DNA from: Ignavibacteriota bacterium | GTDB taxonomy: Bacteria; Bacteroidota; Ignavibacteria; UBA10030; SZUA-254 | DNA: 64,000 nucleotides | Direction of reading: 5' to 3' | NCBI GenBank assembly: GCA_016212665.1 | Contig: JACREZ010000016.1 | Coordinates: 124,001-188,000 of the forward strand | Shown: one piece after another, positions 7,253-16,054 of the stretch | How the letters are laid out: every line of letters begins with the position of its first letter | How positions within the stretch are numbered: position 1 is the first letter of the stretch | Program-made: the position numbers and the translations under genes | Notes under the pieces: model-generated | Databases searched by the model: none | What the model was told of the DNA's origin: nothing | Seen by the model: the letters and a program-made list of their open reading frames with translations, nothing else

Positions 7253-8347
7253 ATGACATTATCATCTATCTATCAAAAAACACAAATCCAACAACGTCTC
7301 ACCTCCGAAGAAGGACTCTTCCTTCTGAAGAATGCCGAACTGCTTGACCTCGGCGGGCTTGCGAACGAAATTCGTTTCAGGAAAAATCCAAAGCCGCAGG
7401 TTACATTCGTGATTGATACGAACCCGAACTACACGAACATCTGCAACATTGATTGCATCTTTTGCGCGTTCTATCGTCATGCCGGAGAGAAGGGAGAGTA
7501 CACTTACTCCGTTGACCAAATGATTGAGAATTTCAAGCGAGCGGCGGCACAAGGCGTAACAACAATTTTGCTGCAAGGCGGAGTCAATCCGGCGCTTCCG
7601 TTTGAATATTACATCAAGATGGTGGAACGAACGGTGAAGGAGGTACCTGAAGTTACTCCGCATTTTTATTCGACGTCAGAAATACTTGGGATGTCTGAAG
7701 TTTCAGGCCTCACGGTTCAGGAGGTGTTACAAAAACTTTGGGATGCAGGACAGCGAACGATTCCCGGCGGCGGTGCGGAGATTCTTTCCGACAGAGTGAA
7801 GAAGAAAATTTCTCATCTGAAAGGAACGAGCTCAGATTGGTTGAACGTGATGCGTGAAGCGCACAAAGTCGGGTTCAAATCAACGGCGACGATGATGTAC
7901 GGACATTTGGAAAACGATGATGACATCATCACGCATCTAGAAAGCATCAGGCAATTGCAGGATGAGTATCATGGGTTCACGGCGTTTGTCCCGTGGAGTT
8001 TCAAGCCGGGAAATACGCCGCTGGAAAAAATCATTCCGCACTACGCAACACCGACTCGTTATTTGCAGATGCTCGCCTTCTCCCGGATTTATCTCGATAA
8101 CTTCGCTCACATTCAGGCGTCGTGGTTTTCGGAAGGAAAGAAGACGGGACAAATCGCTCTCCACTTCGGCGCAGATGATTTTGGTGGAACGCTGTTCGAG
8201 GAGAATGTTCACGCCGAAGCGAACTTCATCAACAAAACAAATGTGGACGAAGTGATACAAATGATCCGTGATGCAGGATTCACGCCGGTGCAGAGAACGA
8301 CATTGTATGAGACGTTGAAGGTGTATGAGAAGAAGGAAGCGGCGTGA
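7253..8347 (+). CDS. mqnC: Cyclic dehypoxanthinyl futalosine synthase
   Basis: A 364-residue radical-SAM enzyme that cyclises dehypoxanthinyl futalosine in the futalosine route to menaquinone. The cluster cysteines are C64-x3-C68-x2-C71 in TNICNIDCIFCAF. Other MqnC marks are LLQGGVNPALPFEYY, TIPGGGAEIL, SWFSEGKKTGQIALHFGADDFGG and GFTPVQR. Length fits the family. It follows mqnE-mqnA on the same strand. The futalosine hydrolase gene (mqnB) that should supply its substrate is not in this window. Its N-terminus resembles that of mqnE, as expected for sister families. Confidence 0.93.
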   Translation: MTLSSIYQKTQIQQRLTSEEGLFLLKNAELLDLGGLANEIRFRKNPKPQVTFVIDTNPNYTNICNIDCIFCAFYRHAGEKGEYTYSVDQMIENFKRAAAQGVTTILLQGGVNPALPFEYYIKMVERTVKEVPEVTPHFYSTSEILGMSEVSGLTVQEVLQKLWDAGQRTIPGGGAEILSDRVKKKISHLKGTSSDWLNVMREAHKVGFKSTATMMYGHLENDDDIITHLESIRQLQDEYHGFTAFVPWSFKPGNTPLEKIIPHYATPTRYLQMLAFSRIYLDNFAHIQASWFSEGKKTGQIALHFGADDFGGTLFEENVHAEANFINKTNVDEVIQMIRDAGFTPVQRTTLYETLKVYEKKEAA

Positions 8348-8348
8348 A

Positions 8349-8384
8349 ATGATTGACGATTTATGATTGCTGATTTCTGAATTA
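8349..8384. repeat. Degenerate GATT repeat after mqnC
   Basis: ATGATTGACGATTTATGATTGCTGATT-type units begin one base after the mqnC stop. The unit resembles 409-440. Confidence 0.45.
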
Positions 8385-8406
8385 TTTTTTCATAAGGATT
8401 TCTGTT

Positions 8407-9036
8407 ATGAAATATCAAATAAAAAAATCCAACTTTCCTTGGTGGATTTCCTTTTTGGTGCTCGCTCCTTACTTTGTCGGATTCTCTCCAACTGATTCCT
8501 CCTTCAGTGATATATCCGTCGGTCTTGGAGGCGGACATTTTGTTTATGAAGATTGCCATGGCACACACGAGAAAAATTTTGTGGACATCGGAGTCAGCGG
8601 CTCGTATAAATTCGATGGACCGTTCCGTGTCGGTGGAATGTTTGGCGTTGCAGATTTTTCTGAAGACGATGAACAAGTCCTTGCTCCTATTCTCTATCCC
8701 GATGTTGCGTTAGATTGGAAACCGTTTTCCATTGGTACAACCGGAATGCGTATCGGTAACCGTGACGAATTAAATGTTCAAATTGGTTGGCTGAACAGCG
8801 CGCCCGCATTTTCAGGCAAAGGATTTTTTCACACCGGCGTTGAGTTCGCTCCCGGCGAGCCGTTTTCCAAAGTGTATGTCGGTGCGAACGCGTTGCCGTA
8901 TTTCAACTGGGGCGTTATTCTTCAACCGGAATTTCCTCTTTCAAATAACAATTATCTTTTTGTTACCGGACGATACGGAACCTATCATGAGTTAGATGAG
9001 TGGGGAATGTCGGTTGGAATCAGGATGAGAAAATAG
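8407..9036 (+). CDS. Probable outer-membrane beta-barrel protein, family not recognised
   Basis: A 209-residue protein with a hydrophobic export segment near residues 11-27 (WWISFLVLAPYFVGF). The remainder alternates polar and aromatic or hydrophobic residues in short glycine-separated strands (ISVGLGGGHFVYED, FVDIGVSGSYKF, FRVGGMFGVADF), as in small outer-membrane barrels, and ends in GMSVGIRMRK. I see no enzymatic motif. It is downstream of mqnC on the same strand, separated by a short repeat; a role in quinone synthesis is not implied. Confidence 0.6.
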   Translation: MKYQIKKSNFPWWISFLVLAPYFVGFSPTDSSFSDISVGLGGGHFVYEDCHGTHEKNFVDIGVSGSYKFDGPFRVGGMFGVADFSEDDEQVLAPILYPDVALDWKPFSIGTTGMRIGNRDELNVQIGWLNSAPAFSGKGFFHTGVEFAPGEPFSKVYVGANALPYFNWGVILQPEFPLSNNNYLFVTGRYGTYHELDEWGMSVGIRMRK

Positions 9037-9045
9037 CGGAACAGT

Positions 9046-9402
9046 TTATCCGTTTTTTCGGTGTTGTTCTTCCAAATGAAATTTGTGGAGGAACCGATGG
9101 AAGACAGGAACTAAAAGAATAGTGAATGAAGCAAGAAAAACAATACCGGCAAACAACGCGAAAAATGTTGCAAACAGTTTTCCCGCCAAGTTGTGAATTT
9201 CTCCTACCAGACCCATTCCTCCCAATAACATAGCAGAATTCAGGAGAGCATCATCCCACGCTTGTTCGGCAAGCCAATGGAAGCCGAACACTCCTAAAAG
9301 AAGTGAACTTAATAACAGGAGCAGGCTAAAGATAGCATGTCCTTGTATTCGTTGTTTGAATTGGCGTTTAGGGAGAAGCGGTTCAGTGCGATGTTCAAAC
9401 AT
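9046..9402 (-). CDS. Small membrane protein resembling a two-helix ion-channel pore
   Basis: A 118-residue protein with two clear hydrophobic helices (FSLLLLLSSLLLGVFGFHWL; ATFFALFAGIVFLASFTILLV). Between them DALLNSAMLLGGMGLVGEI occupies the place of a pore helix and selectivity filter, and GKLFATFFALFAG resembles the inner helix of Ion_trans_2 proteins. The filter lacks the potassium signature TVGYG, so conductance is doubtful. It starts four bases after the stop of the methyltransferase gene on the same strand and is probably co-transcribed with it. Confidence 0.55.
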   Translation of the reverse strand: MFEHRTEPLLPKRQFKQRIQGHAIFSLLLLLSSLLLGVFGFHWLAEQAWDDALLNSAMLLGGMGLVGEIHNLAGKLFATFFALFAGIVFLASFTILLVPVFHRFLHKFHLEEQHRKNG

Positions 9403-9406
9403 TTTT

Positions 9407-10234
9407 TTAGCCTATCTTCTCAGCGACAATTTCTAGCACAAGAGGCGTTATCATCAATGAAGACGGGTCAGCTTCTGCCTCGCGAAGTTCTCTGCGAACA
9501 GAATCTACCCACATCTCATCAACTTTGCCGAGTTCAAGCAGTCGCTGAAGGTGAGTTTCAATAAATGAAGAGGGCCACTGCCAGATAAAATTATTTCGCG
9601 GGATGGTAAAAATAATCGGAGTTGTTTGGCGCACGGCAAAGCCTGCGTTGTGCAACATGTGCGGAAGTTCCAATGCAATGTCCGGTTCACCTCCTGATTC
9701 GCGCCAATTTTTCATGACTTCATGAACGAATGATTCAATAGCAGGTTTACGTGGCGCAAGACGGTATGTTCGGTAATCAATGTATTCGTGAAAGATGGCA
9801 ACGCCGCCGGGTTTCAGCACGTGGGCGAGAGAAGCAACCAACTTTGAAGGAGAGGAGACAAACGCCGCAACCCAACGACACCATGTTGCATCAAGTTCTG
9901 TAATATCGCTGAACGAGTCCAACATCAAATCAAGGTTGAGGAGTTGTACGTTTGTAAGTCCGCGCAACTTGCATTGTGCTTCAGTAAATTGAACAAATCG
10001 TTCCGACCGTTCGAGAGCAAAAACCTGTCCCATTGGTCCGACAATTTCCGCAAGGTCAATTGTTGCGTAGCCCGGACCGGCTCCGACATCCATAACACGC
10101 GAACCCGTCGTGATGCCTGCCTTGCGCCAGCACTCAAGCATCTTCGGTCGCCAGACTCTATGCTGTAAGCCGAGCCGTTCAATTTCTTCGTCGTGTGTGC
10201 CGAGGATGTAATCGCGTTCTGGATGAGTTGGCAT
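9407..10234 (-). CDS. Class I SAM-dependent methyltransferase
   Basis: A 275-residue protein. The SAM-binding motif I is clear (VMDVGAGPGYATIDLA, residues ~47-62), followed by an acidic strand end (VFALERSERFV) and a post-motif region with LKPGGVAIFHEYIDY. The C-terminal ~100 residues probably form the acceptor-binding part, which I cannot assign. Because it lies among menaquinone genes a quinone methyltransferase is conceivable, but the sequence does not look like a standard UbiE/MenG, so I leave the substrate open. It lies upstream of the small pore-like protein. Confidence 0.8.
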   Translation of the reverse strand: MPTHPERDYILGTHDEEIERLGLQHRVWRPKMLECWRKAGITTGSRVMDVGAGPGYATIDLAEIVGPMGQVFALERSERFVQFTEAQCKLRGLTNVQLLNLDLMLDSFSDITELDATWCRWVAAFVSSPSKLVASLAHVLKPGGVAIFHEYIDYRTYRLAPRKPAIESFVHEVMKNWRESGGEPDIALELPHMLHNAGFAVRQTTPIIFTIPRNNFIWQWPSSFIETHLQRLLELGKVDEMWVDSVRRELREAEADPSSLMITPLVLEIVAEKIG

Positions 10235-10289
10235 AAAATAATTCTTTTTCAGAAATAATGTTTTGTGTTTTTCAATGCTATCAGTGAAC

Positions 10290-11147
10290 TTATATTAGTA
10301 TGAAATCGGGTAATTGTGGAATCAGATTTTTCTCCAATGCTTTCTCAAACAACAACTCCAACGCTCGCTTTCCCTTCTCACCCATATCAATTGTCAACTC
10401 GCTCACGTACATCTTCACAAACTTTTCTCCGAGCGAGTAATCAATCCCGCGTCCCCATTGCATAGCGTAGGGGATTGCTTCATCCTGATGCGCGTAACCA
10501 TACGCGATGCTTTCTTTCAGACCGAGTGAAAGTTTTCTTGCCAACTCTTCTCCCAAATCTTTTCGCACGACATCAAGCCCAAGCGGAAGCGGAAGACCGT
10601 AGGTTTGTTTCTCCCACAACTCACCGAAATCTAAAATCTTATTGTAACCAAGCGATTGATACGTAATTTGTCCTTCGTGAATCAACAACCCGGCATCAAC
10701 TGTTCCGTCATCAACCGCCTGCATGATTGCATCGAACGGCATGTCAACATTTGTTATCCCGTCGGTGAAGATTTTAAAAAGCAATGTAGCCGTTGTAAGC
10801 GGTCCGGGAGTGCCAACAGTTTTTCCTTTCAACTCATCAAGAGATTTATATTTTCTTGAAATAATGACAGGTCCGTATCCTTCGCCCATACTTGCGCCGG
10901 TTCTCATAATCCAATACTTATCAGCAACATACGGATATGAGTGTGCGGAGATTGCGGTAACTTCAAGTGGGGGAACGCTCTGAAATTTTCCTGTTTGCAT
11001 CGCCCGTTCATTTAATGTTTGAATATCTTCCAGCAAATGTTCGATGATGATTCCATCGAGTTTCACCTTGCCGCTTGCCAATCCATAAAACATGAAGGCG
11101 TCGTCGGGGTCAGGGCTGTGGCCTACTTTAATAATTCGTTCTTGCAT
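10290..11147 (-). CDS. mqnD: 1,4-dihydroxy-6-naphthoate synthase
   Basis: A 285-residue protein of the MqnD family, which converts cyclic dehypoxanthinyl futalosine to 1,4-dihydroxy-6-naphthoate, the step after MqnC. The N-terminal HSPDPDDAFMFYGLASGK motif is diagnostic, followed by LEDIQTLNERA, the TPGPLTTATLLFKIF strand-loop and the GLLIHEGQITYQSLG segment. It is on the opposite strand from mqnC, about 1.9 kb away. With the MqnE-MqnA fusion and MqnC it completes the pathway here apart from mqnB. Confidence 0.93.
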   Translation of the reverse strand: MQERIIKVGHSPDPDDAFMFYGLASGKVKLDGIIIEHLLEDIQTLNERAMQTGKFQSVPPLEVTAISAHSYPYVADKYWIMRTGASMGEGYGPVIISRKYKSLDELKGKTVGTPGPLTTATLLFKIFTDGITNVDMPFDAIMQAVDDGTVDAGLLIHEGQITYQSLGYNKILDFGELWEKQTYGLPLPLGLDVVRKDLGEELARKLSLGLKESIAYGYAHQDEAIPYAMQWGRGIDYSLGEKFVKMYVSELTIDMGEKGKRALELLFEKALEKNLIPQLPDFILI

Positions 11148-11245
11148 TAACTTTCTAACTTATTTTGAATGAAGATAATCAATTTGAGTGAGTCTCGAAA
11201 AAATGGTTGACTGTCTACGGCTCGTAGAGTTGGCGGTTCGTGGTT

Positions 11246-11275
11246 GGAGGTTTGAGGTTTGAGGTTTGAGGTTAC
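11246..11275. repeat. Tandem GGTTTGA repeat at the end of the trpF-like gene
   Basis: Three to four head-to-tail copies of a GAGGTTT unit. Read on the minus strand they give TAACCTCAAACCTC, and that TAA is the stop codon of the adjacent gene. The same motif occurs at the stop of the heptosyltransferase gene near 22566. Confidence 0.65.
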
Positions 11276-11943
11276 TGTGTTGAAAAAGTGTTTACCATTT
11301 CGAAAAATTGTCTGAGTTTAATTTCGTCAAGCGTTCCGTTCGTTCTTACTCCACTACATATATCAACGCCAAACGGCTGTACTTGTTGAATTGCTTCCCG
11401 GACATTTTCAGGCTTCAATCCTCCGGCAAGAAATATCGGAACTGAAACTGTCTCCCGGATTTTTCGACTGATGTTCCAGTCGTGAACTCGTCCTGTCCCG
11501 CCGAGTTCTTTTACTGTAAGTGATGGATTTCCTGAATCAAGAAGCAACGCGTCAACAAGCGGTGCGATTGCTTGTGCTTCTTCGATTGATGATTCACTTT
11601 GCACATGAATCACCTGCACAATGCGAATGCCGGGCATTGCTTGATGTAGTTTTGAATATCCATCAATCGGAAAAGTGTCAACAAGTTGAATTGTATTCAC
11701 TTTCGTTCGTCGTTGTTGAGCAATGACTTCTTCGGGAGTTTGCTTGCACGTGAGGAGAAACGTAGCAACACCAGGCGGAACAGTCGCCGCGATTTCTGTG
11801 ATAAGGGATTCGGAAATCGGACCGGGACCGCTCGGCATTTCGGAAACAAGCCCAAGCGCTGAGGCGCCGTAGCGAATGGCAAGTTGCGCTTCATCAATGG
11901 TGGAGATACAACAGATTTTAACGCGTGGTTGAGTTTCTTTCAT
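11272..11943 (-). CDS. TrpF-like phosphoribosylanthranilate isomerase family protein
   Basis: A 223-residue TIM-barrel protein. TrpF isomerises phosphoribosylanthranilate in tryptophan synthesis. Seen here are VKICCIS, with C11 in the place of the catalytic cysteine, a LLLDSG strand whose Asp fits the catalytic acid, the IFLAGGLKPENV phosphate-binding turn and GVDICSGVR. The usual N-terminal motif is VKICG, so the Gly-to-Cys change is notable. No other trp gene is in the window; as a stand-alone copy it may be a divergent paralogue acting on another sugar phosphate. The stop codon lies in a GGTTTGA repeat. Confidence 0.72.
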   Translation of the reverse strand: MKETQPRVKICCISTIDEAQLAIRYGASALGLVSEMPSGPGPISESLITEIAATVPPGVATFLLTCKQTPEEVIAQQRRTKVNTIQLVDTFPIDGYSKLHQAMPGIRIVQVIHVQSESSIEEAQAIAPLVDALLLDSGNPSLTVKELGGTGRVHDWNISRKIRETVSVPIFLAGGLKPENVREAIQQVQPFGVDICSGVRTNGTLDEIKLRQFFEMVNTFSTQ

Positions 11944-12032
11944 CAGCTATCAGGTTGAGCATTTTTGATGTTTTCATACAATAAAATGAGTGACAATTAT
12001 ACGAAAAACTTTCGTCAGTTTGTTTCGTATCC

Positions 12033-12097
12033 GTGAGTGTTATACTCACATATCTGAAATCACTAATAAAGATACCGAAGGAAATATTTTCGGTATC
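12033..12097. repeat. Two stem-loops between the trpF-like gene and the 1039-residue gene
   Basis: Arms GTGAGT/ACTCAC (12033-12049) and GATACCGAA/TTCGGTATC (12071-12097). Both genes are on the minus strand, so these lie downstream of the large gene. There is no clear T-tract, so I do not call a terminator. Confidence 0.5.
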
Positions 12098-12140
12098 ATA
12101 CAGGATGATAAGAACGCGGGGATGTAATAAATCTGTTGAA

Positions 12141-12210
12141 CGTCAGCCTGAGCGAAGTCGAAGGCTCAAGTCGGATCGCATTCATGCTTCGACTACGCTC
12201 ATCATGACGA
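12141..12210. repeat. Inverted repeat of the CTGAGCGAAGTCGAAG type
   Basis: CGTCAGCCTGAGCGAAGTCG and, inverted, CGACTACGCTCATCATGACG. From general knowledge, repeats reading GTCA-CTGAGCGAAGTCGAAG are common in several bacterial phyla. It lies just downstream of the 1039-residue gene. Confidence 0.65.
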
Positions 12211-12233
12211 GGTTTTGTTTGAGGTTATCCGGA

Positions 12234-15200
12234 TTATCTCAACGTCACATCAAAAAATCTGTTCTGCTCGAAGATAGTGACATACCGTTTGTTCCCATCT
12301 TCATCGAACGGGACGAGGAAGCCGATGAGGATTCCGATTTTTTTGTTCAATGAATAATCGAGTCCGAAATTTTCGTTTCGGGGTAATTCGATTTCGTACC
12401 GATAACCATCTCCTATTTTTTGCAATGACGTTTTCACAGAATACGTTTTTGCAAGTTCAGCATCCATGAAGGGCCACTGAGACGGGTCGGTTGTGTTGAA
12501 GATTTGCAGTTTGGATTCAAGCGTTCCATCATTTTTCGGCGTGAAATTGATGAGGAAATTATCTCTCCCAAAAAACCAACCATCCGTATCTGCATCAAGC
12601 ATAAGTTTCATGGGGACAGATTTGTCGGTTTCAACAGTGAACTTCAATGAAGATGAATCCCACGAAGCAAGAACCGTCGCCCGAATTTTATTATCTTCAA
12701 TCGAAGCAAAGTGTTTCACTTCACCGTTTGTAATTTCCGGCTTGATGTTCATACAGGGATACGGGTCAAGGTTGTCCGTTATAGTATCACCATCCGTATC
12801 TTTATGATTGAGATTCGGGAAGCGCGGAGTGCCCGCCATTGTTTCTCCCCAACCTTCCGTCAACCAGTTCGAAAACGATGTTTCATTCAAATCAGAAACG
12901 CCGTCGCCGTCGGTATCCAATTTTGTCGGGTCGCTTCCGAGACGGAATTCGTCGAGCGGCAGATGCGGAGCGTTGTCGGGAATTCCATCGCTATCGGTTG
13001 TCGTATCAATCGAAGTGAATTTCAAATCGAGCCATTCTTCATCCGGCACGATGTTGAGAATGTGCCGGTTTGCGTCGAAGTGTTCGCCGAAGTCTGCCGC
13101 AGTTCCAATCGTCGGCGAGATGTGGTTGAACCAGTATTCAGGATAACCGCTCATCATAAAAATATCATCAAGTTGATGATTGTATTCGTGAACCATCAGC
13201 CAGTTGTTTCCCGCGTTGTGATTTGCTTTCGTCACGTCCCACCATGAGATGCCATATCCTTTTCCTGTTCCGACACCGTTCGTGAACGCGCCTCCTTTTC
13301 CGGCAAGCATATATTTTTTCAATGTCGTATCGAACTGCTGTGTGCAAGTAAGATAGAGAACTGCTGAATAGTTTTTAATCTCCTTTCCGTTTTGTTTTAG
13401 AACTGTTTCGAGCATCGAATCAATCGGAGGGTACCACCATTCAGTTCCGTAGAGTTGATTCCGCTTGAACGGAATGTTCACAACGACGAATTCATTCTCA
13501 AGAAAAAAGTTGAAACGTGAATGAATCCAATAAAACTTAATGCCATCATCAATTTGTTGTTTGATGCGCTCGACTTCCTGCGCGGGCAATTGAGGAACAG
13601 CGTTGTCTCCTTGTTGCAGGAGTTTCTCATCCGTGACGTTTGTGAAAATAAGAGTCACCATCGGAAGTTTGGCAAACTGTTTCGTCGTTGGAGCGGCAGA
13701 AGTTCGGAGCGGGAAGAACCGGGAAAACTTAGAGCGGAGTGGCATCATCCAGTTTGCGGGTGAAATATGGTAACGATACGTCGTCGCCGCGTTCAGTTTG
13801 TTGATGGTAATTTTGTGTGATGTTGCTGGCTTCTGTTCTTTGAACGTTCCAATGGTATCTTCGCCGAGCGTGAGCAAGACCTGTCCGAGAGTTTTCTGTT
13901 GAGTCGTCCATTCAATAATTGCAGTTGAATTATCTTTGAAACTGACTTGCGGCGTGATGTCGGAAATTGACGGAGCCATCTGAACAATTCTGCCTCCGGT
14001 AAAATCGGAAGTATAGACATTGCCGGAAGTATCAACAACAATTCCCCACGGTGTCAGAAAGTTGATTGCCCGTCCGGAGAATGTATTGAGCAATGTTCCG
14101 CTCGTATCATAGTGTTTGATTTGATTGACGACGCTGAGATAGACATTTCCTTTTCGCACAGCGATGCCGCGACCTTCGCCGCCGCCGTAACTGAAAAATC
14201 CTTTCCATGTCGCTTTTGTTCCGTCCCAGGAAAATTTCTCCACCTGACTCAATCCCGTATTGACAACATAGACCATGTTCCCTTCAATAGCGAGGTCGAG
14301 CGGTTTCCTGAGTTTGTCTGCACCGAACTCAGTGAGAACCTTCAGACTTTCATCAAAAACTTGTACACGATGATTGGTTTCTTCAAGAGTGAAAATTTGC
14401 CGTTGATTGTTTATCGCTACAGAAACCAATCCATCGAACGTGCCGCGGTCTTTTCCTTTCCATCCCGTTGCGACTTTCCATGCGCCATCGAACGTGAAGA
14501 GATGAAGTTTGCCTGAACCTTTGTCTGCTACGACGAAGGTTTCCTTATCTAACAATGCAACGGCGACGGGCTGATGAAATTGTCCGTTCGAGGAGGCAGG
14601 CGAACCGATGATAGTGGATGTATTGCTGTCCGCAGAAAGAACCCTGACGATACCGTTCACTTCATCGGGAACGATGAACTGACGATTTGGCGTGATGGCA
14701 AATTTCTTCGTCCATGTTAAATCAAATGGACGAACACCCGGCTCGACACGGGACAACCGAAACTTTGTGAACTGCACTTCTCCGGCAGAACTCTGCAAGC
14801 CGCAGTAACCGGAACGATAGACGAGCGGCTCGTTCGTTTTCAAGAACTTACCATCGAGTTTTACCGAGTACACATCGTTCTCCCTGTCCACTTTCAGATG
14901 AAGCGTATGGACGATGTTGACATCGAACGAATCAACTTTCACGGAAGATGTTGCGGTGAATTCGCCGCCAGAAAAATATCCAAGCAGAAACACCGACTTC
15001 CCATCGAAGCGAATCATCTGCGCGTACTGTGTGCTTGTCCGTTGATATGAAGAGAACATCAAGCCCGCTCCAACATCTCCTTTGATGTGTTTGAATGTTA
15101 CTTCAATCTCGAATGATTCGTTGAGGAATACATTGTACATGCTCGCGCAGTCGTAGTCTGATGCTTTTTGAAAATACGATTCGTTAATGACTTGCCATGA

Positions 15201-15353
15201 ACCTTTGACCGGACTCCAAATGGGAGTTCCGTCCGACCCGTTTTTGTATGTGTTGAATCGGTCAAGAAAATAAATGCTCGATGTTATCTGCCCGAATGTG
15301 GTGCAGATGAAGAGGAGGAAGATGAGTGAAAGAGATAGTGTTCGCATGTTCAT
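12234..15353 (-). CDS. Large secreted mosaic protein with NHL propeller and a putative HEYNH zinc site
   Basis: A 1039-residue protein with a signal peptide (LSLSLIFLLFICTTFGQ). Visible parts in order: a concanavalin-like region (~30-205, DVGAGLMFSSYQ, CGLQSSAGEVQFTKFRLS); NHL-type propeller repeats (~210-445); a fibronectin-III-like domain (~455-540, TTYRYHISPA); a region around residue 721 containing MVHEYNHQLDD, an HExxH-like motif followed by Asp; calcium-binding thrombospondin-3-like repeats (DSDGIPDN, DTDGDGVSD, DTDGDTITDN); and a C-terminal beta-rich domain (~885-1039). A secreted metallohydrolase or surface-binding role is possible, but the peptidase call rests on one motif. No clear sorting domain is seen at the C-terminus. 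Confidence 0.7.
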   Translation of the reverse strand: MNMRTLSLSLIFLLFICTTFGQITSSIYFLDRFNTYKNGSDGTPIWSPVKGSWQVINESYFQKASDYDCASMYNVFLNESFEIEVTFKHIKGDVGAGLMFSSYQRTSTQYAQMIRFDGKSVFLLGYFSGGEFTATSSVKVDSFDVNIVHTLHLKVDRENDVYSVKLDGKFLKTNEPLVYRSGYCGLQSSAGEVQFTKFRLSRVEPGVRPFDLTWTKKFAITPNRQFIVPDEVNGIVRVLSADSNTSTIIGSPASSNGQFHQPVAVALLDKETFVVADKGSGKLHLFTFDGAWKVATGWKGKDRGTFDGLVSVAINNQRQIFTLEETNHRVQVFDESLKVLTEFGADKLRKPLDLAIEGNMVYVVNTGLSQVEKFSWDGTKATWKGFFSYGGGEGRGIAVRKGNVYLSVVNQIKHYDTSGTLLNTFSGRAINFLTPWGIVVDTSGNVYTSDFTGGRIVQMAPSISDITPQVSFKDNSTAIIEWTTQQKTLGQVLLTLGEDTIGTFKEQKPATSHKITINKLNAATTYRYHISPANWMMPLRSKFSRFFPLRTSAAPTTKQFAKLPMVTLIFTNVTDEKLLQQGDNAVPQLPAQEVERIKQQIDDGIKFYWIHSRFNFFLENEFVVVNIPFKRNQLYGTEWWYPPIDSMLETVLKQNGKEIKNYSAVLYLTCTQQFDTTLKKYMLAGKGGAFTNGVGTGKGYGISWWDVTKANHNAGNNWLMVHEYNHQLDDIFMMSGYPEYWFNHISPTIGTAADFGEHFDANRHILNIVPDEEWLDLKFTSIDTTTDSDGIPDNAPHLPLDEFRLGSDPTKLDTDGDGVSDLNETSFSNWLTEGWGETMAGTPRFPNLNHKDTDGDTITDNLDPYPCMNIKPEITNGEVKHFASIEDNKIRATVLASWDSSSLKFTVETDKSVPMKLMLDADTDGWFFGRDNFLINFTPKNDGTLESKLQIFNTTDPSQWPFMDAELAKTYSVKTSLQKIGDGYRYEIELPRNENFGLDYSLNKKIGILIGFLVPFDEDGNKRYVTIFEQNRFFDVTLR

Positions 15354-15510
15354 TCCGAAATAGTCGGAAGAAAATAGGAACGAGATTGGTGAATAGCAAA
15401 TAGAGAGGGGGAAAGGATGTCAAAGAAAGAATGTTGAATATCCAATATCGAATGTATAATGAAAAACTATTTCAATAATCCGCAATTGGCAATCCGCAAT
15501 GATTCGGGGA
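15339..15510. repeat. 5' region of the 1039-residue gene, duplicated at 16454-16624
   Basis: The segment covers the start and upstream region of the large gene. It shares a 27-base identical core within GGAAGAAAATAGGAACGAG-type sequence, and flanking similarity including TTCGCAT before it and AATCCGCAAT-type units after it, with 16454-16624. Confidence 0.65.
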
Positions 15511-15525
15511 AATCTGGATATCCAC

Positions 15526-16014
15526 TCAGTAAATGAACGGTATGAATTTGGACACCCGCAGTTTGTACCTTGCATAATCCGGGAATTGCTTCAAGAGGAA
15601 TTCTTCTTCCTTGCGTGATTTGAGGTCAAAGCAGATGAAGAGGAACGATGAGTAGAGCAACGTCAGCCATCCGTGAACAATCAACGCGTAGCCGATGGTG
15701 AGCAAGAACAATCCTCCGTATATCGGATGACGAACGAAACGATATGGACCTTTTTCAACCAGCGTTGTATTCTCTTTCGGTTTCGGGAGCGGAGTAATAT
15801 TTTTCCCAAGAGCGACGATTCCACATATGAGCAAAACCATACCTGCTATTGCAAATATTTTTCCTGCAATTGCAGCAACCTGTGCGACCGAAGAATTCCA
15901 CGCAGGCAAGCCCGGAAATGTGCGCGGTCCCAGAAAAACGAGAAGACCGAATATATCCTGAGCAACGACATACCACTCTCCCCGCAATCCTCGCCACCAT
16001 CTGTTTGTTTTCAT
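15526..16014 (-). CDS. Isoprenylcysteine carboxyl methyltransferase (ICMT)-like membrane protein
   Basis: A 162-residue integral membrane protein with three to four hydrophobic segments. The C-terminal motif GPYRFVRHPIYGGLFLL and the downstream E-E-E-F-L-x-Q-F-P-D-Y-x-x-Y pattern are those of the ICMT/phospholipid methyltransferase superfamily, which binds SAM at the membrane interface. Bacterial members act on unknown, probably lipid, acceptors. With the DUF1905 gene it sits between two copies of the 5' region of the 1039-residue gene. Confidence 0.78.
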   Translation of the reverse strand: MKTNRWWRGLRGEWYVVAQDIFGLLVFLGPRTFPGLPAWNSSVAQVAAIAGKIFAIAGMVLLICGIVALGKNITPLPKPKENTTLVEKGPYRFVRHPIYGGLFLLTIGYALIVHGWLTLLYSSFLFICFDLKSRKEEEFLLKQFPDYARYKLRVSKFIPFIY

Positions 16015-16054
16015 TTTGTTTACACCGTTAGAACTTTCATCCAGACGGAAAGAA

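Noticed and set aside
7253-7330. N-terminal similarity of mqnC and mqnE as another recent duplication
   Set aside because: The similarity is at protein level only and is expected for related radical-SAM families; the DNA is not near-identical.
11246-11275. Tandem GGTTTGA units as a possible small CRISPR array
   Set aside because: The unit is about 7 bases with no spacers, and there are no cas genes in the window.
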